Positions 42,091 through 51,624 of a stretch of DNA of 64,000 nt are shown in pieces (position 1 is the stretch's first letter; each line of letters starts with the position of its first letter). Location of the stretch: contig NZ_FMUX01000013.1 of the NCBI RefSeq assembly GCF_900101345.1, forward strand, positions 1 through 64,000, in the 5' to 3' direction. Made by a program: the position numbers and the translations under genes. The notes below the pieces were generated by a model. The model did not search any database, was not told the DNA's origin, and saw nothing but the letters and a program-made list of their open reading frames with translations. Source of the stretch: Desulfoluna spongiiphila. GTDB taxonomy: Bacteria; Desulfobacterota; Desulfobacteria; Desulfobacterales; Desulfolunaceae.

Positions 42091-42264
42091 CACAGAAGCG
42101 CAAAAATCGTTGCGGTTTGATTTTTAGGCTTGCCAAAAATATTTAGATTAATATAAAAATAGAGTGGCGTTTAACAGTAAAGTCGCCAATCCATTAACGA
42201 TGCGGGGTGTGATTAACGACAGTCTGCACGGCAGACCTCCCCATGAACACAAGGAGATGAATCC

Positions 42265-42576
42265 ATGGAACCCAACCGATTTGGAACGAGCCGCGAGATG
42301 GTGATCGATGAAATCAATGTGAACGGGGTTATGCAGGTGATGGCCATTGACGAGAAGGGCCTTTACCTGACAACCCCCGACAGGGTGGGGCGCAACATGG
42401 CCGATGTGAACCGCTACGGCGGTCAGCGAAAACAGTACCTCGATACCCTGGAATCCCTGGGGTACGACACGGAAAAGATCCGTAACGAGAACCGCCACAT
42501 CGTTGCGGCCCTTGCCGAAAACGGACCCACCGAAAGGAAACTCAACCCCATCAAGGCCTCCAAGCGCGGGGAATGA
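42265..42576 (+). CDS. Small protein of unknown function
   Basis: 103 residues with a good ribosome site (AAGGAG 10 nt before ATG). I do not recognise it. It is hydrophilic, without signal or membrane segment: EMVIDEINVNGVMQVMAIDE, YLTTPDRVGRNMADVNRYGG, and a basic C-terminus (KLNPIKASKRGE). A terminator lies at 42791. Base composition is like its neighbours, so I think it is real. Confidence 0.6.
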   Translation: MEPNRFGTSREMVIDEINVNGVMQVMAIDEKGLYLTTPDRVGRNMADVNRYGGQRKQYLDTLESLGYDTEKIRNENRHIVAALAENGPTERKLNPIKASKRGE

Positions 42577-42790
42577 TGGCTGGCTGAATACGTTTGGCGA
42601 TAAAGGCCCCGGGGCCTTTGGCTAACGGCGCGCCTGTTTGGAAGCGGGCGTTTTCCGTTGTCCTCCGATACATTTTTTTTCCGGAATGTCTCCGTGGCTC
42701 TGAACACCGTCGGAAAAGACCAGGCTCACAAACGATCCATCCGTTTAAAGCCTTCCCTTCGAAGCGGCCCGCCTACGGGTTGAACCCTAC

Positions 42791-42822
42791 AAAAAAGGCT
42801 CCGGGGTTTCGGAGCCTTTTTT
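42791..42822. terminator. Bidirectional terminator
   Basis: AAAAAAGGCTCCG and CGGAGCCTTTTTT form a symmetric 13-bp stem around a short GGGTTT loop. It serves the 103-residue gene to the left and the leftward gene ending at 42895. Confidence 0.85.
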
Positions 42823-42894
42823 GTGGGTATCGGGGACATTTACGAATTTATCTTTTTTGTTTCAGGTGGCCAGGGGTGGACCGTTTGTTAGCGG

Positions 42895-43866
42895 CTACCC
42901 TTCGCACTGTTTTTCAAGCTCATCGAACTTATCTGGGTCTGAAAAGGAGAGGTCCACGAGGGCCTTGGGAATGGCGCTCTGCTCACACATGGCGCGGATC
43001 TCTTTTTCCACCTCGCTGAAATACTGGATTTCACGAATGGCATAGATGTGCTCAGCCACCTGCTCCATGGGGATGTCTTCGAGAGCCGGGCCTTCTGCCT
43101 CGGCTTTTCTCTTGGCCGCGGCTTCATCTGCTAAGCGCTGCTGCTCTTTCAGCTCTTCTTCCATGGCCTTTTTGGCTTTGTCGATGTCTGCCTGATCAAT
43201 CTGGGCAACCTCAATGATGAGATCTTCCGGGATATCATTGCTGAAAAGGAATTTTACTTTCTCATGGTCGGGCTTGTCTTCCACCGTCTCAAGCAGGGAC
43301 AGCACATTGTTTCTTGCCGCAATTTCTGCTGCGATATCGGCATTCACCTGATTCAGTTTTTCCTGGGGAATGCCCATGCGCTCCAAAATCACCGGGCTTT
43401 CGACGCTTTCGTCTATCAAGAGCCGAATACCCAGGTCACCGTCCATGCCTTGGGCCTTCTCGATAAGCAGGTCCAGTTTGGCATCTTCAAACATCCAGAT
43501 CAGGGCTTCTCGCCTGTCCGTTTTCTGGATCCTTTCCCAGGTTTTGCCCAGATCATCCGTGACCCTGTAAGAGGCATGGCAAGGGTTGGCCAAGTCTTCA
43601 AGGGTCAGTGCGGAAAGTGCCTTGTTCAGGTCTTTGAGCATGGGTCTGCCGACCTTCAGCATGTCGTCCAAAGCCCATCTCAGTGCCATCATTTTGATGC
43701 CGGATTTTGAAACCGCATACCCTTTGCCATCCAGATCGCCAACCATCTTCCGGACTGTTTTTTCCTTGTCCTCTTCGGTGATGCTTTGTCCCTCAAGGGC
43801 AAGCAGATTCTCTTCAATGGCCAACCAAAGGGGCGTCATTACAATTGTCTCTTCATTTATTGTCAT
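42895..43866 (-). CDS. Cytoplasmic protein of unknown function, helical
   Basis: 323 residues, no signal peptide. GAAGGAA precedes the start. It is predicted nearly all helical, acidic, with a charged coiled-coil stretch near residues 225-260 (DQADIDKAKKAMEEELKEQQ RLADEAAAKRKAEAEG). I do not recognise a family. It is flanked by a terminator at its 3' end and a decayed ankyrin-like gene upstream, and stands alone. Confidence 0.65.
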   Translation of the reverse strand: MTINEETIVMTPLWLAIEENLLALEGQSITEEDKEKTVRKMVGDLDGKGYAVSKSGIKMMALRWALDDMLKVGRPMLKDLNKALSALTLEDLANPCHASYRVTDDLGKTWERIQKTDRREALIWMFEDAKLDLLIEKAQGMDGDLGIRLLIDESVESPVILERMGIPQEKLNQVNADIAAEIAARNNVLSLLETVEDKPDHEKVKFLFSNDIPEDLIIEVAQIDQADIDKAKKAMEEELKEQQRLADEAAAKRKAEAEGPALEDIPMEQVAEHIYAIREIQYFSEVEKEIRAMCEQSAIPKALVDLSFSDPDKFDELEKQCEG

Positions 43867-44093
43867 GCTTCTTTTCCTTCTTATCTGGGTTGTATCCCCA
43901 TGGTTCTGACACGATTAACAGACACAACATGCTGCCGCATAAACCGGAGGCGTGTCATGCGAACTTTTGTTTGTGATAAGCTAACATTATTGGTTCTTCC
44001 AAACAAGAAGATTGTACGATGTCATCATCAGAATGAATGATGGCAGCCTCCATGGGCAAAAGGGGCGGGAGAATGGTGAGCTCCTTGAGCCGT
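43867..44093. other. Intergenic region
   Basis: 227 bp with no gene. It should hold the promoter of the leftward 323-residue gene; no clear boxes are visible. Confidence 0.3.
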
Positions 44094-44974
44094 TCAAGGA
44101 GATGGGGCGTCCAGCTTTTTTTCCAGATATGCCGCGACTTTTTTTGCAAAGGGAAATCCCGTATAGGTTGAGCTACCGCAGAATCCTTCGGTTTTTACCT
44201 CCAGAGTGTAAACGCCGTCAACATCAATGTTCTGTTTTGCCTTTTTCAGGTGTCGGGGTGCAATGTCAACCCCTTGGGTTTCAAGAAAACGAATCATGGA
44301 AACATTTGTAGTTGGGGTTTCAAGGGCGATATCCAGGGCGTTTTGCCCATCGATTCGGAGAAATTCTAAGGGGATGACCTTGGCGTGGTGGGCGAGGGCC
44401 TCAAGGTGACCATAAATATCAACATATCGGTGTTTCCCGTAAACAGAAGGGAGGAGAGTGTGTTGTGGTCCGGCGGATCGAGGATGGCACCTGCATCGAT
44501 AAGTTTTTTGAGCCGGTCTACCATTCCGATGTCATCGGTGAATGGGAACCAGAGCTCAAAGAGCCTTGTCCGGCTCTCATCATCTGTTTGCGTGTTGAGA
44601 TCCATGTCATGATCAGACAGATAGGTTAAAAAACCATCCAGATCGTTTTTCCCGACAAATGTCCGGAGTCGTTTGAGGTGATGTTTTGCCACAAAGGGGG
44701 AGGGCTCCGGGTCGGATCGTTTTTCTTCTTGGCGGGTACTGGGTGTGTGGCCGTGGAGAGAAGAGGCGGTTGCGTGCTCCATGTCCCTTCCCAGGGGCGT
44801 AACCCTGGGAGGTGGGCTGGTTTCCACGGTGCCTCCTGCGAGGTCGACGGATGGGGCAACGGCTTGGGAAGGGTGATGGTTTGTCCAGGTGTACGCAGAG
44901 AGAAACACAACGGCGATAGCCACGCTTCCAGCCGTGAGGTGTTTTACCCTTGCTTTTTGATTTTTGTCGTTCAC
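44094..44974 (-). pseudogene. Exported ankyrin-like repeat protein broken by a frameshift
   Basis: The first frame (44974 to about 44405) has a membrane/signal segment (VKHLTAGSVAIAVVFLSAYT), a Pro/Ser-rich linker, then ankyrin-like units: DLDGFLTYLSDHDMDLNTQT, MVDRLKKLIDAGAILDPPDH, NTLSSLLFTGNTDML. Near 44405-44420 it runs into an unrelated tail and stops at 44366. A shifted frame continues the repeats without a gap: YGHLEALAHHAKVIPLEFLR, IDGQNALDIALE, VSMIRFLETQGVDIAPRHLK, ending at 44094. One indel joins them into about 290 residues. It is either a true frameshift or a sequencing error. Confidence 0.7.
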
Positions 44975-45049
44975 TGTGACTCCTTGTGAGATACCGGAAG
45001 CAGATGGCTTCCCGGCGGGCAGTGGATTGCACGCGCACCGCCACCTGTG

Positions 45050-46627
45050 TCAGGCCGCCATGGTGCTTCCTTTCATCAGCATCTGTGTGTAGGGGTGATC
45101 TGGAGAGTCAAACACGGTGTCGGCCGGGCCGTACTCCAGGAGTTTTCCTTCTTTCATCACCGCGATGTCGTGGCTGATGGCCCGGATGACGTCCAGGTCG
45201 TGGCTGATAAAGAGGTAGGAAAGGCCGAGTTTATCCTGGAGTTCTTTTAACAGAGAGACAATCTGGAACTGGATGTTGCGGTCCAGGGACGAGGTGGGTT
45301 CGTCTAAAATCACCAGCTTGGGGGAGAGGGCAAGGGCCCTGGCGATGGCGATTCGCTGCTTCTGGCCCCCGGAGAACTGATGGGGGTATTTCATCTTGTC
45401 TTCAGGGGAGAGGCCCACGTTGGTGAGGCAGCGATCCACTGTTTTGTCGATATAGGGGCCGGGCATGGAAAAGGCCCTGAGGCCTTCGCCCACGATATCG
45501 CCTACGGTCATCTTCGGGTTGAAGCTGCTGTGGGGGTCCTGGAACACCACCTGGATGCTTCGCCTGAGTTGCCTCAAGGGCTCGCCGGTGAGTTCGGACA
45601 GGGGCTCTTCGTCAAAGCGCATGGTGCCGGTGGAGGGGATGAGGCGAAGGATGGCCCTGGCCAGGGTGCTTTTGCCGGAGCCGCTCTCTCCCACGACGCC
45701 CAGGGTGGTGCCCTCGGTGAGGGTCAGGGAGACCCCGTCGACGGCCCGGACGGGGTTTTCCTTTTTGAATCGGGACTGCCGGGTGTAGGTGACGCCGACC
45801 CCTTCGAGCTCAAGGAGAGGTCTCCTCGTCTGGGGCCCTGAGACCGGTCCGCCGTGGCTTTTGTTCAGGAGCATTCTGGTGTAGGGACTTTTGGGGGCGG
45901 CAAAGAGTTCCCCTGTCGGGGCGTTCTCCACAATGCGCCCCCCTTTGGCCACCACCACCCGATCGGCATGGGACCGCACCACGGCCAGGTCGTGGGTGAT
46001 GAGGAGGATGGCCGTGCCGTAGCGGTCCCGAACCCCGGTGATGAGGGTGAGGATCTGTTCCTGGAGGGTGGCGTCCAGGGCTGTGGTGGGCTCGTCGGCC
46101 ACGATGAGCTTGGGGTTTCCCATAAGGGCCATGGCGATCATGATGCGCTGTTTTTCTCCGCCGGAGAAGGTGTGGGGCAGATGGCCGATGCGCTCCTCCG
46201 GGTGCCTGATCCCGGCATCGCCCAGGAGACGCACCGCCTTTTCCATGGCTGTCTTGGACTCCATGCCTTCCACGATGCGGGCCCGTTCAGTCATCTGCCG
46301 ACCCACGGGGTGCAAGGGGTTCAGGGAGGTGCCCGGCTCCTGGAAGATGTAGGCGATCTCCTGGCCCCTGTAGGCGCGCAGCGCCTTGTCCGAAAGGCCG
46401 GTGAGCTCGGTGCCGTCAAAGGCGATGGAGCCCCGTACCTGTGCCCCCAGGTGCTTCTGGAGCTGGACCACGGCGTGGGAGCACACCGATTTGCCGGAGC
46501 CGCTTTCCCCCACGAGGGCCACCACCTCGCCCTGGCCCACATCAAAACTCATATCGTAAACAGCAGGGCTCACGCCCTGGCTTGTCTGGAAATCCACGGC
46601 CAGATTTCGGATGGAAAGAAGGGTCAT
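45050..46627 (-). CDS. yejF: Peptide/microcin C-type ABC transporter, fused ATP-binding protein YejF
   Basis: 525 residues with two complete ATPase domains. First: Walker A GESGSGKSV, signature FSGGEKQRIMIA, Walker B LIVADEPTTALD. Second (from about 265): GESGSGKSTLARA, FSGGQKQRIAIA, LVILDEPTSSLD. The single-chain duplicated ATPase is the YejF form. In E. coli YejABEF imports microcin C and oligopeptides. Its start overlaps the yejE stop by 4 bp, so the two are coupled. Confidence 0.9.
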   Translation of the reverse strand: MTLLSIRNLAVDFQTSQGVSPAVYDMSFDVGQGEVVALVGESGSGKSVCSHAVVQLQKHLGAQVRGSIAFDGTELTGLSDKALRAYRGQEIAYIFQEPGTSLNPLHPVGRQMTERARIVEGMESKTAMEKAVRLLGDAGIRHPEERIGHLPHTFSGGEKQRIMIAMALMGNPKLIVADEPTTALDATLQEQILTLITGVRDRYGTAILLITHDLAVVRSHADRVVVAKGGRIVENAPTGELFAAPKSPYTRMLLNKSHGGPVSGPQTRRPLLELEGVGVTYTRQSRFKKENPVRAVDGVSLTLTEGTTLGVVGESGSGKSTLARAILRLIPSTGTMRFDEEPLSELTGEPLRQLRRSIQVVFQDPHSSFNPKMTVGDIVGEGLRAFSMPGPYIDKTVDRCLTNVGLSPEDKMKYPHQFSGGQKQRIAIARALALSPKLVILDEPTSSLDRNIQFQIVSLLKELQDKLGLSYLFISHDLDVIRAISHDIAVMKEGKLLEYGPADTVFDSPDHPYTQMLMKGSTMAA

Positions 46628-47658
46628 GGTGTCTCCTTTTGGGTGTGCTTGGGGTCCATGGCGTTTCGTACGCCTTCTCCGGTGAGGACCAGCAGGGTGA
46701 GCATGGAAGCCACGATGGCAAAGGCCGAAAGGCCCAGCCAGGGGGCGTGGAGGTTGGATTTGCCCGCGGCGAGCAGCTCACCAAGGGAGGGAGAGCCCGG
46801 CGGCATACCGAACCCAAGAAAGTCCAGGGAGGTGAGGATGCCGATGGAGCCCGAGAGGATAAAGGGAAGAAAGGTCATGGCCGCCACCATGGCGTTGGGC
46901 AAAATGTGGCGGGTGATGATCTCCCGGTCTTTCACACCCAGGGCCCGGGCCGCCTGGACGTAGTCGAGCTGCCTTCCCCTGAGGAATTCGGCGCGGACCA
47001 CGCCCACAAGGCGCATCCACCCGAAGAGGACCATCAGCGCCAGGAGCCACCAGAATCCCGGGGTCATGAAGCTGTTCATGATGATGAGAAGGTAAAGCAT
47101 GGGAATGCCCGACCAGACCTCCATGAGGCGCTGGCCCCAGAGGTCCACCCGGCCTCCGTAATACCCCTGGACGGCCCCTGCGGCAATGCCCAGGGCCGAG
47201 GTGACAAAGGTGAAGGCAAACCCGAAGAGGACCGAGAGGCGAAACCCGTAGAGGATGCGGGCAAAGACGTCCCGGCCCAGGTCGTCGGTGCCCAGGGGGT
47301 TGGCAAGGGAGGGCGCCGTGGGGGGGGGAACCGGCAGGTCGTAGCGAATGGTGTCGTAGCTGTAGCGCACCGGCGGCCAGAGGATCCAGCCGTCCTCTTC
47401 GATGGCATGGATCAGGTAGGGGTCGGAATAACAGGCCTCAGACGGGAGAAATCCTCCGAATTCCCGGTCGCTGTAGGTGACCACAAGGGGGAAATAGTGC
47501 TTCCCTTTATAGTGAACATAAAGGGGCGTGTCGTTGGCGATGATCTCGGCTGCCAGGCTCATGGCAAAGAGAACGCCGAAGACTACCAAAGAGATAAAGG
47601 CGCGCCGGTCTCTTCTGAAGACAGACAGGCGTTTGCGTGTAAGGGGCGATAGTTTCAT
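46624..47658 (-). CDS. yejE: ABC transporter permease YejE
   Basis: 344 residues from ATG 47658 (MKLSPLTRKRLSVFRRDRRA). The protein follows E. coli YejE closely: ELIAND-like AAEIIANDTPLYVHYKGKHY, YFPLVVTYSDREFGG, LGTDDLGRDVFARILYGFRL, LMEVWSGIPMLYLL, and the EAA loop VVRAEFLRGRQLDYVQAARA, LGVKDREIITRHILPNAMVA. It has about six membrane segments. A 570-bp repeat-filled gap separates it from yejB. Confidence 0.92.
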   Translation of the reverse strand: MKLSPLTRKRLSVFRRDRRAFISLVVFGVLFAMSLAAEIIANDTPLYVHYKGKHYFPLVVTYSDREFGGFLPSEACYSDPYLIHAIEEDGWILWPPVRYSYDTIRYDLPVPPPTAPSLANPLGTDDLGRDVFARILYGFRLSVLFGFAFTFVTSALGIAAGAVQGYYGGRVDLWGQRLMEVWSGIPMLYLLIIMNSFMTPGFWWLLALMVLFGWMRLVGVVRAEFLRGRQLDYVQAARALGVKDREIITRHILPNAMVAAMTFLPFILSGSIGILTSLDFLGFGMPPGSPSLGELLAAGKSNLHAPWLGLSAFAIVASMLTLLVLTGEGVRNAMDPKHTQKETP

Positions 47659-47711
47659 GATGCAGCGTGTATCCATGTGCACGGTTTAAGTCTATGGTTG
47701 GGCAAAAAGCT

Positions 47712-47795
47712 GCCTCCTGCGGCAAGGTGAGCCACCTTGAAAGCTGGTTACCTCAGCGATTTATCCTTCGTTCCTCAGGGTAAATCACTGAGGTA
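47712..47795 (+). repeat. Composite palindromic repeat, partial copy between yejE and yejB
   Basis: TGCCTCCTGCGGC, small hairpin AAGGTG-AGC-CACCTT, then the covarying hairpin 47749-47795: arms TACCTCAGCGATTT and AAATCACTGAGGTA with core TTCGTTCCTCA. The arm sequence (CCTCAG/CTGAGG) is unlike other copies but pairs within itself. Confidence 0.8.
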
Positions 47796-47827
47796 TTCGT
47801 GGCTTGTCTATTTGTTTGTAACTATAA

Positions 47828-48225
47828 AGCTATGCCTCCGCTAAGACACTTTTTGAAAAAAGTTCCGGTAATATTCTTTCCTGGCCTCTGCAGGTAGTAC
47901 GGTTAAACCGACAAAGGGCATGTTGCGACAACGTATGCTTTTCTCCCGGTCCCTGAGAGTCTGTTCGTATGAACCACCTGCTTTTGTATCGGGCGAAGCC
48001 CGAGCCGAAGGCCCTTGCGCTTTGGCCCGAGGAACGAGGGACAGAGCGCAAGGGCAATACGTTTTCGAATTGTGGCTTCCATGAGAATGAAACGGGTCTC
48101 TCCTGCAAAGACGGTTGCCCCATGTCACACATCACGCGAATGCCCCGAGAACGATGGCATAATAGCTGCCTCCATGCATTCGCCATAGGGTTTCCAGGTG
48201 CCCCCACCTGGCCGCCGGAGGCAAG
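47828..48225. repeat. Large composite repeat region between yejE and yejB
   Basis: It starts TATGCCTCCG and ends GGCCGCCGGAGGC at 48225. Inside: a covarying hairpin at 48011-48055 (CCCTTGCGC ... GCGCAAGGG, core GAGGAACGA) and the element 48123-48196 (GCGAATGCCCCGAGAACGAT ... GCATTCGCC), almost identical to 26149-26220. Together with 47712-47795 it breaks the operon with about 550 bp of non-coding sequence. Confidence 0.75.
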
Positions 48226-48231
48226 CTTTTA

Positions 48232-49335
48232 TCAGCTCCCCGACGACCCGAAGGAGATCCTGGGGTCCACCAGGGTGTAGGTGAGGTCGCTGACGATGCT
48301 CAGGGCCAGTCCCATGAGGGTGAAGATGTAAAGGGTGGCGAACATCACGGGGTAGTCACGCCCCATGGCCGCCTCAAAGCCCATGAGCCCCATGCCGTCC
48401 AGGGAGAAGATCACCTCGGTCATGAGGGAGCCTGTAAAGAACATGGAGATAAAGGCCGCGGGAAACCCTGAAATTACAATGAGCATGGCGTTTCGGAAGA
48501 TATGTCCGTAGAGGATACGTTTTTCCGTGATGCCCTTGGCCCGTGCGGTGGTGACGTACTGGGCGCTGATCTCGTCCAGGAAGGCGTTTTTGGTGAGCAT
48601 GGCCAGGGAGGCAAATCCGCCGATGACCATGGTGGTGATGGGCAGCACCATGTGCCAGAGGTAATCCAGGATCTTTCCCCAGGTGCTGAGCTGGGCAACG
48701 TTGTCCGAGACCAGGCCGCGCAGGGGAAACAGGGTAAGGTAGTTGCCCCCGGCAAAGAAGATAATGAGCACGATGGCAAAGAGGAACATGGGCACGGCAT
48801 CTCCCACGATGACGGCAAGGGAACTCCAGAGGTCGAACCGGCTGCCGTGGCGAACGGCCTTTGCGATCCCCAGGGGGATGGAGATGAGGTAGATGAGCAC
48901 CGTGCTCCAGACGCCCAGGGAGATGGAGACGGGCAGCTTTTCTTTGATGAGGTCCACCACACGCTTGTCCCTGAAAAAACTCTCGCCGAAATCAAAGCAT
49001 GAAAAATCCTTCAGCATTAGGAGGTAGCGGGTGAAGATCGGTTTGTCGAAGTTGTAGAGGCGCTCGATCTCCTTGATCACCTCCGGCGGAATGCCGTCGG
49101 CTCCTTTGTACGGTGAAGACGACTCCCCCAGGGCCTCGTCCGTGTCCGAGGGGCCACTCATTTCCTGGCTGCCCGTGGCCCGGTCCACGGCCGAGACCTC
49201 GGTGCCGTTGAGCCGGGCGATCATGGTCTCCACCGGCCCTCCCGGGGCCGCCTGAACCAGGAAAAAATTGATGGTGATGATGCCCAAAAGGGTGGGGAAG
49301 ATCAGAAACACCCGTTTGGCGATGTACTCTTTCAT
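48232..49335 (-). CDS. yejB: ABC transporter permease YejB
   Basis: 367 residues from ATG 49335 (GGAG 6 nt upstream; longer frames run into repeat sequence). N-terminus MKEYIAKRVFLIFPTLLGII, typical of DppB/YejB permeases. A long periplasmic loop (PVETMIARLNGTEVSAVDRA, GIPPEVIKEIERLYNFDKPI) leads to the permease domain (EKLPVSISLGVWSTVLIYLI, EISAQYVTTARAKGITEKRI). It pairs with YejE as the membrane pore. A 440-bp double-repeat gap separates it from yejA. Confidence 0.9.
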   Translation of the reverse strand: MKEYIAKRVFLIFPTLLGIITINFFLVQAAPGGPVETMIARLNGTEVSAVDRATGSQEMSGPSDTDEALGESSSPYKGADGIPPEVIKEIERLYNFDKPIFTRYLLMLKDFSCFDFGESFFRDKRVVDLIKEKLPVSISLGVWSTVLIYLISIPLGIAKAVRHGSRFDLWSSLAVIVGDAVPMFLFAIVLIIFFAGGNYLTLFPLRGLVSDNVAQLSTWGKILDYLWHMVLPITTMVIGGFASLAMLTKNAFLDEISAQYVTTARAKGITEKRILYGHIFRNAMLIVISGFPAAFISMFFTGSLMTEVIFSLDGMGLMGFEAAMGRDYPVMFATLYIFTLMGLALSIVSDLTYTLVDPRISFGSSGS

Positions 49336-49425
49336 AAGGACTCCGAAAGTAAAAAAACTGCCTTCTATGGTTAAAGTCGGATGAACGACAGGGGCAAGAG
49401 GGCTCAGGGTAAAAACCAAAAAGAT

Positions 49426-49595
49426 GCCTCCGGCGGCAAGGTGTGCCACCTTGAAAGCACGTTGCGAATGCGCTTTTCCCTTCGTTCCTCAGGGAAAATC
49501 ACATTCGCCATTGGTTCAGATTAAACTGAGTCTGTCTTTAAAACCTGTTTATCAAACTTTTCAAAAGTTTGGCCCCCGGCAGGGCCGCCGGAGGC
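49426..49595 (+). repeat. Composite palindromic repeat, full copy
   Basis: 170 bp, ends GCCTCCGGCGG and CCGCCGGAGGC, flanked by GAT and ATC like the copy at 13885. The covarying hairpin is 49464-49508 (GCGAATG ... CATTCGC, core TTCGTTCCTCA). It is followed 15 bp later by a second copy. Confidence 0.85.
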
Positions 49596-49610
49596 ATCTT
49601 TAACCGGACT

Positions 49611-49776
49611 GTCTCCGGCGGCAAGGTGTGCCACCTTGAAAGCAGATTGCGTATGCGGTTTGTCCCTCGTTCCTCGGGCCAAATCACATACGCCTTTGGT
49701 TTAACGTAAAAATGTGATGCTGTTTAAAGCCTGTTTGTCAAACTTTTCAAAAGTTTGGCCCCCGGCAAGGCCGCCG
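49611..49776 (+). repeat. Composite palindromic repeat, second tandem copy
   Basis: Starts GTCTCCGGCGG and ends AAGGCCGCCG, with the last bases of the right end lost. The covarying hairpin is 49649-49693 (GCGTATG ... CATACGC, core TCGTTCCTCG). It ends 10 bp before the 3' end of yejA and might serve as its downstream structure. Confidence 0.85.
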
Positions 49777-49785
49777 TGGTTTTTT

Positions 49786-51624
49786 TTATTTATGTGTTTT
49801 AGAGACCAGGCAGCCGGGCATGGCGGCGTCCTTTTCCGGGGCGACCCACCAGGCGTCGATGCTCAGGCCGTGGGTGGGCAGGGTTTCAGGCCTGCCGAAT
49901 CGGTCCCAGTAGGCGATGCGGAAGCGGTCGCTGTAGCCGTCGGGGATGATGTAGTACCCGTTGAGCAGGAGCCGGTCCAGGGCTCGGGTTCGTGCCACCA
50001 GGGTCTTACGGTCCGGGGCGGCGATGACTTTCTCCACCAGGGCGTCCACGGCGGGGTCGGCGATGCCGCAGAGGTTTCGACTCCCTTTGACCCCGGCGGT
50101 TTCGCTGTGCCACATGCCGCGCTGCTCGTTGCCCGGGGAGAGGGACTGGCGGAACCGGGAGAAGATCATCATGTACTCTCTGTTCCGGACTTTTTGGGTG
50201 TAGTGGGTGGAGTCCACCAGATGCAGGGTGAGCTCAATGCCCAGGCGTTTCAGGTTTTGCCTGAAGGGAAGGAATTTTTTCTGGGTGGCCTTGGAGCCCA
50301 TGAGGATTTCCAGTTTCAAGGGCTTTCCATGTGTGTCCCGCATGGCCCCGTCTTTATACGCATACCCTGATTCGGCCAGGATGGCAGCAGCCTCGCGTAG
50401 GCGATTGCGGTCCATGCCCGAGCCGTCTCCTTTGTAGAGGGCAAAGGAGGTGGTGAAGATCTCCGGGGGCACCAGGCTTCTTATGGATTCGAGGGCCTTC
50501 ATTTCCTTGCCCCGGGGCAGTCCGCTGCAGGCGAACTCCGAATTGGAGAAGTAGCTGGTGTGGCGTTTGAGCTGGCCGAAGTAGATTTTGTTGTTGATCC
50601 AGTCAAAGTCAAAGGCCCGGGTGAGGGCCCGCCGGACGTTTCGATCGTTCAAGGGGGGCACCTGGGTGTTCATGATGATTCCCCGCATGCCCGAGGGCAT
50701 GCTGTGGGGGATCTCCTTTTTTTGGATCCATCCCATGTCCACGTTTTTTCCGGTGTATCCGCGGTACCAGTTTTTTCCTGCGCTCTCCCCTTGAAGGTCG
50801 TAGTGGCCCGCCTTAAAGGCTTCAAAGGCCACGGTCCGATCCTTGAAGTATTCAAACACCATGTGGTCAAAGTTGTAGCGCCCCTTGTTTACGGGCAGGT
50901 CACGGCCCCAGTAGCCGGGAACCCGCTCATAGGTGATCCGTTTGCCCGGTTCCACGGAGGCGATGCGATAGGGGCCGCTTCCCAAGGGGGGCTCAAGGGT
51001 GCTTTTGGACAGGTCCCTGTGCTGCCAGTAGTGCGCGGGGAGCACCTTGAGCTGTCCTGCGACATAGGGCAGTTCCCGGCTGCGCTCCTCTTGTTTGAAG
51101 TAGAATTTTACGGTGTGCGGGCCAAGGGCCTCCACGCGGTCGATCCCTTTGAAGTAGTTTTTGTAAAAGGGGCTCTCCCTGGTGATGGCCGCAAAGCTGA
51201 AGCAGACGTCTTTGGACGTGACGGGGTGTCCGTCGTGGAATGTCGCCCCTTTTCTCAAGTGGAAGACAGCCCAGGCATTGTCGTCTGCCACGGTGAGTGT
51301 TTCGGCCAGGAGGCCATAGGCGGTGGATGGCTCGTCCTTGGAGGGCTCCATGAGGGTGTCGTAGATGAAGCTGATGCCTGCGGCGCATCGCCCTTTGACA
51401 GCCACGTCGTTGACGTTGTCGAAGGTGCCCACCATGCCTCGCCGGTAGGCGCCTCCCTTGGGGGCGCCTGGGTTGGTGTAGCCAAAGTGGGTGAAGTCTT
51501 CTCCGTAGTTCGGGGTGCCGATGAGGGTGACGGCGTGTGTGGTGCGTTCCCCGGCCATGGCCGGCAGGGTGCCGGCCAGAAAAAGGAGAGCCGCCGCGCC
51601 CACGTGTATCAGGCGGCGTTTCAT
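49786..51624 (-). CDS. yejA: Periplasmic oligopeptide/microcin C-binding protein YejA
   Basis: 612 residues. Signal peptide (LIHVGAAALLFLAGTLPAMA). Family 5 solute-binding protein of the YejA kind: NYGEDFTHFGYTNPGAPKGG near the N-terminus, FIYDTLMEPSKDEPSTAYGL, FHLRKGATFHDGHPVTSKDV, and YTHTKVRNREYMMIFSRF-like C-terminal lobe. Delivers peptides to YejBEF. Its start overlaps the stop of the M16 peptidase gene by 4 bp, so peptidase and importer are coupled. Confidence 0.9.
   Translation of the reverse strand: MKRRLIHVGAAALLFLAGTLPAMAGERTTHAVTLIGTPNYGEDFTHFGYTNPGAPKGGAYRRGMVGTFDNVNDVAVKGRCAAGISFIYDTLMEPSKDEPSTAYGLLAETLTVADDNAWAVFHLRKGATFHDGHPVTSKDVCFSFAAITRESPFYKNYFKGIDRVEALGPHTVKFYFKQEERSRELPYVAGQLKVLPAHYWQHRDLSKSTLEPPLGSGPYRIASVEPGKRITYERVPGYWGRDLPVNKGRYNFDHMVFEYFKDRTVAFEAFKAGHYDLQGESAGKNWYRGYTGKNVDMGWIQKKEIPHSMPSGMRGIIMNTQVPPLNDRNVRRALTRAFDFDWINNKIYFGQLKRHTSYFSNSEFACSGLPRGKEMKALESIRSLVPPEIFTTSFALYKGDGSGMDRNRLREAAAILAESGYAYKDGAMRDTHGKPLKLEILMGSKATQKKFLPFRQNLKRLGIELTLHLVDSTHYTQKVRNREYMMIFSRFRQSLSPGNEQRGMWHSETAGVKGSRNLCGIADPAVDALVEKVIAAPDRKTLVARTRALDRLLLNGYYIIPDGYSDRFRIAYWDRFGRPETLPTHGLSIDAWWVAPEKDAAMPGCLVSKTHK

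Noticed and set aside
47700..49790. CRISPR array
   Set aside because: The repeats are long palindromes at irregular spacing, some in both orientations, with no short unique spacers of constant length and no cas genes.
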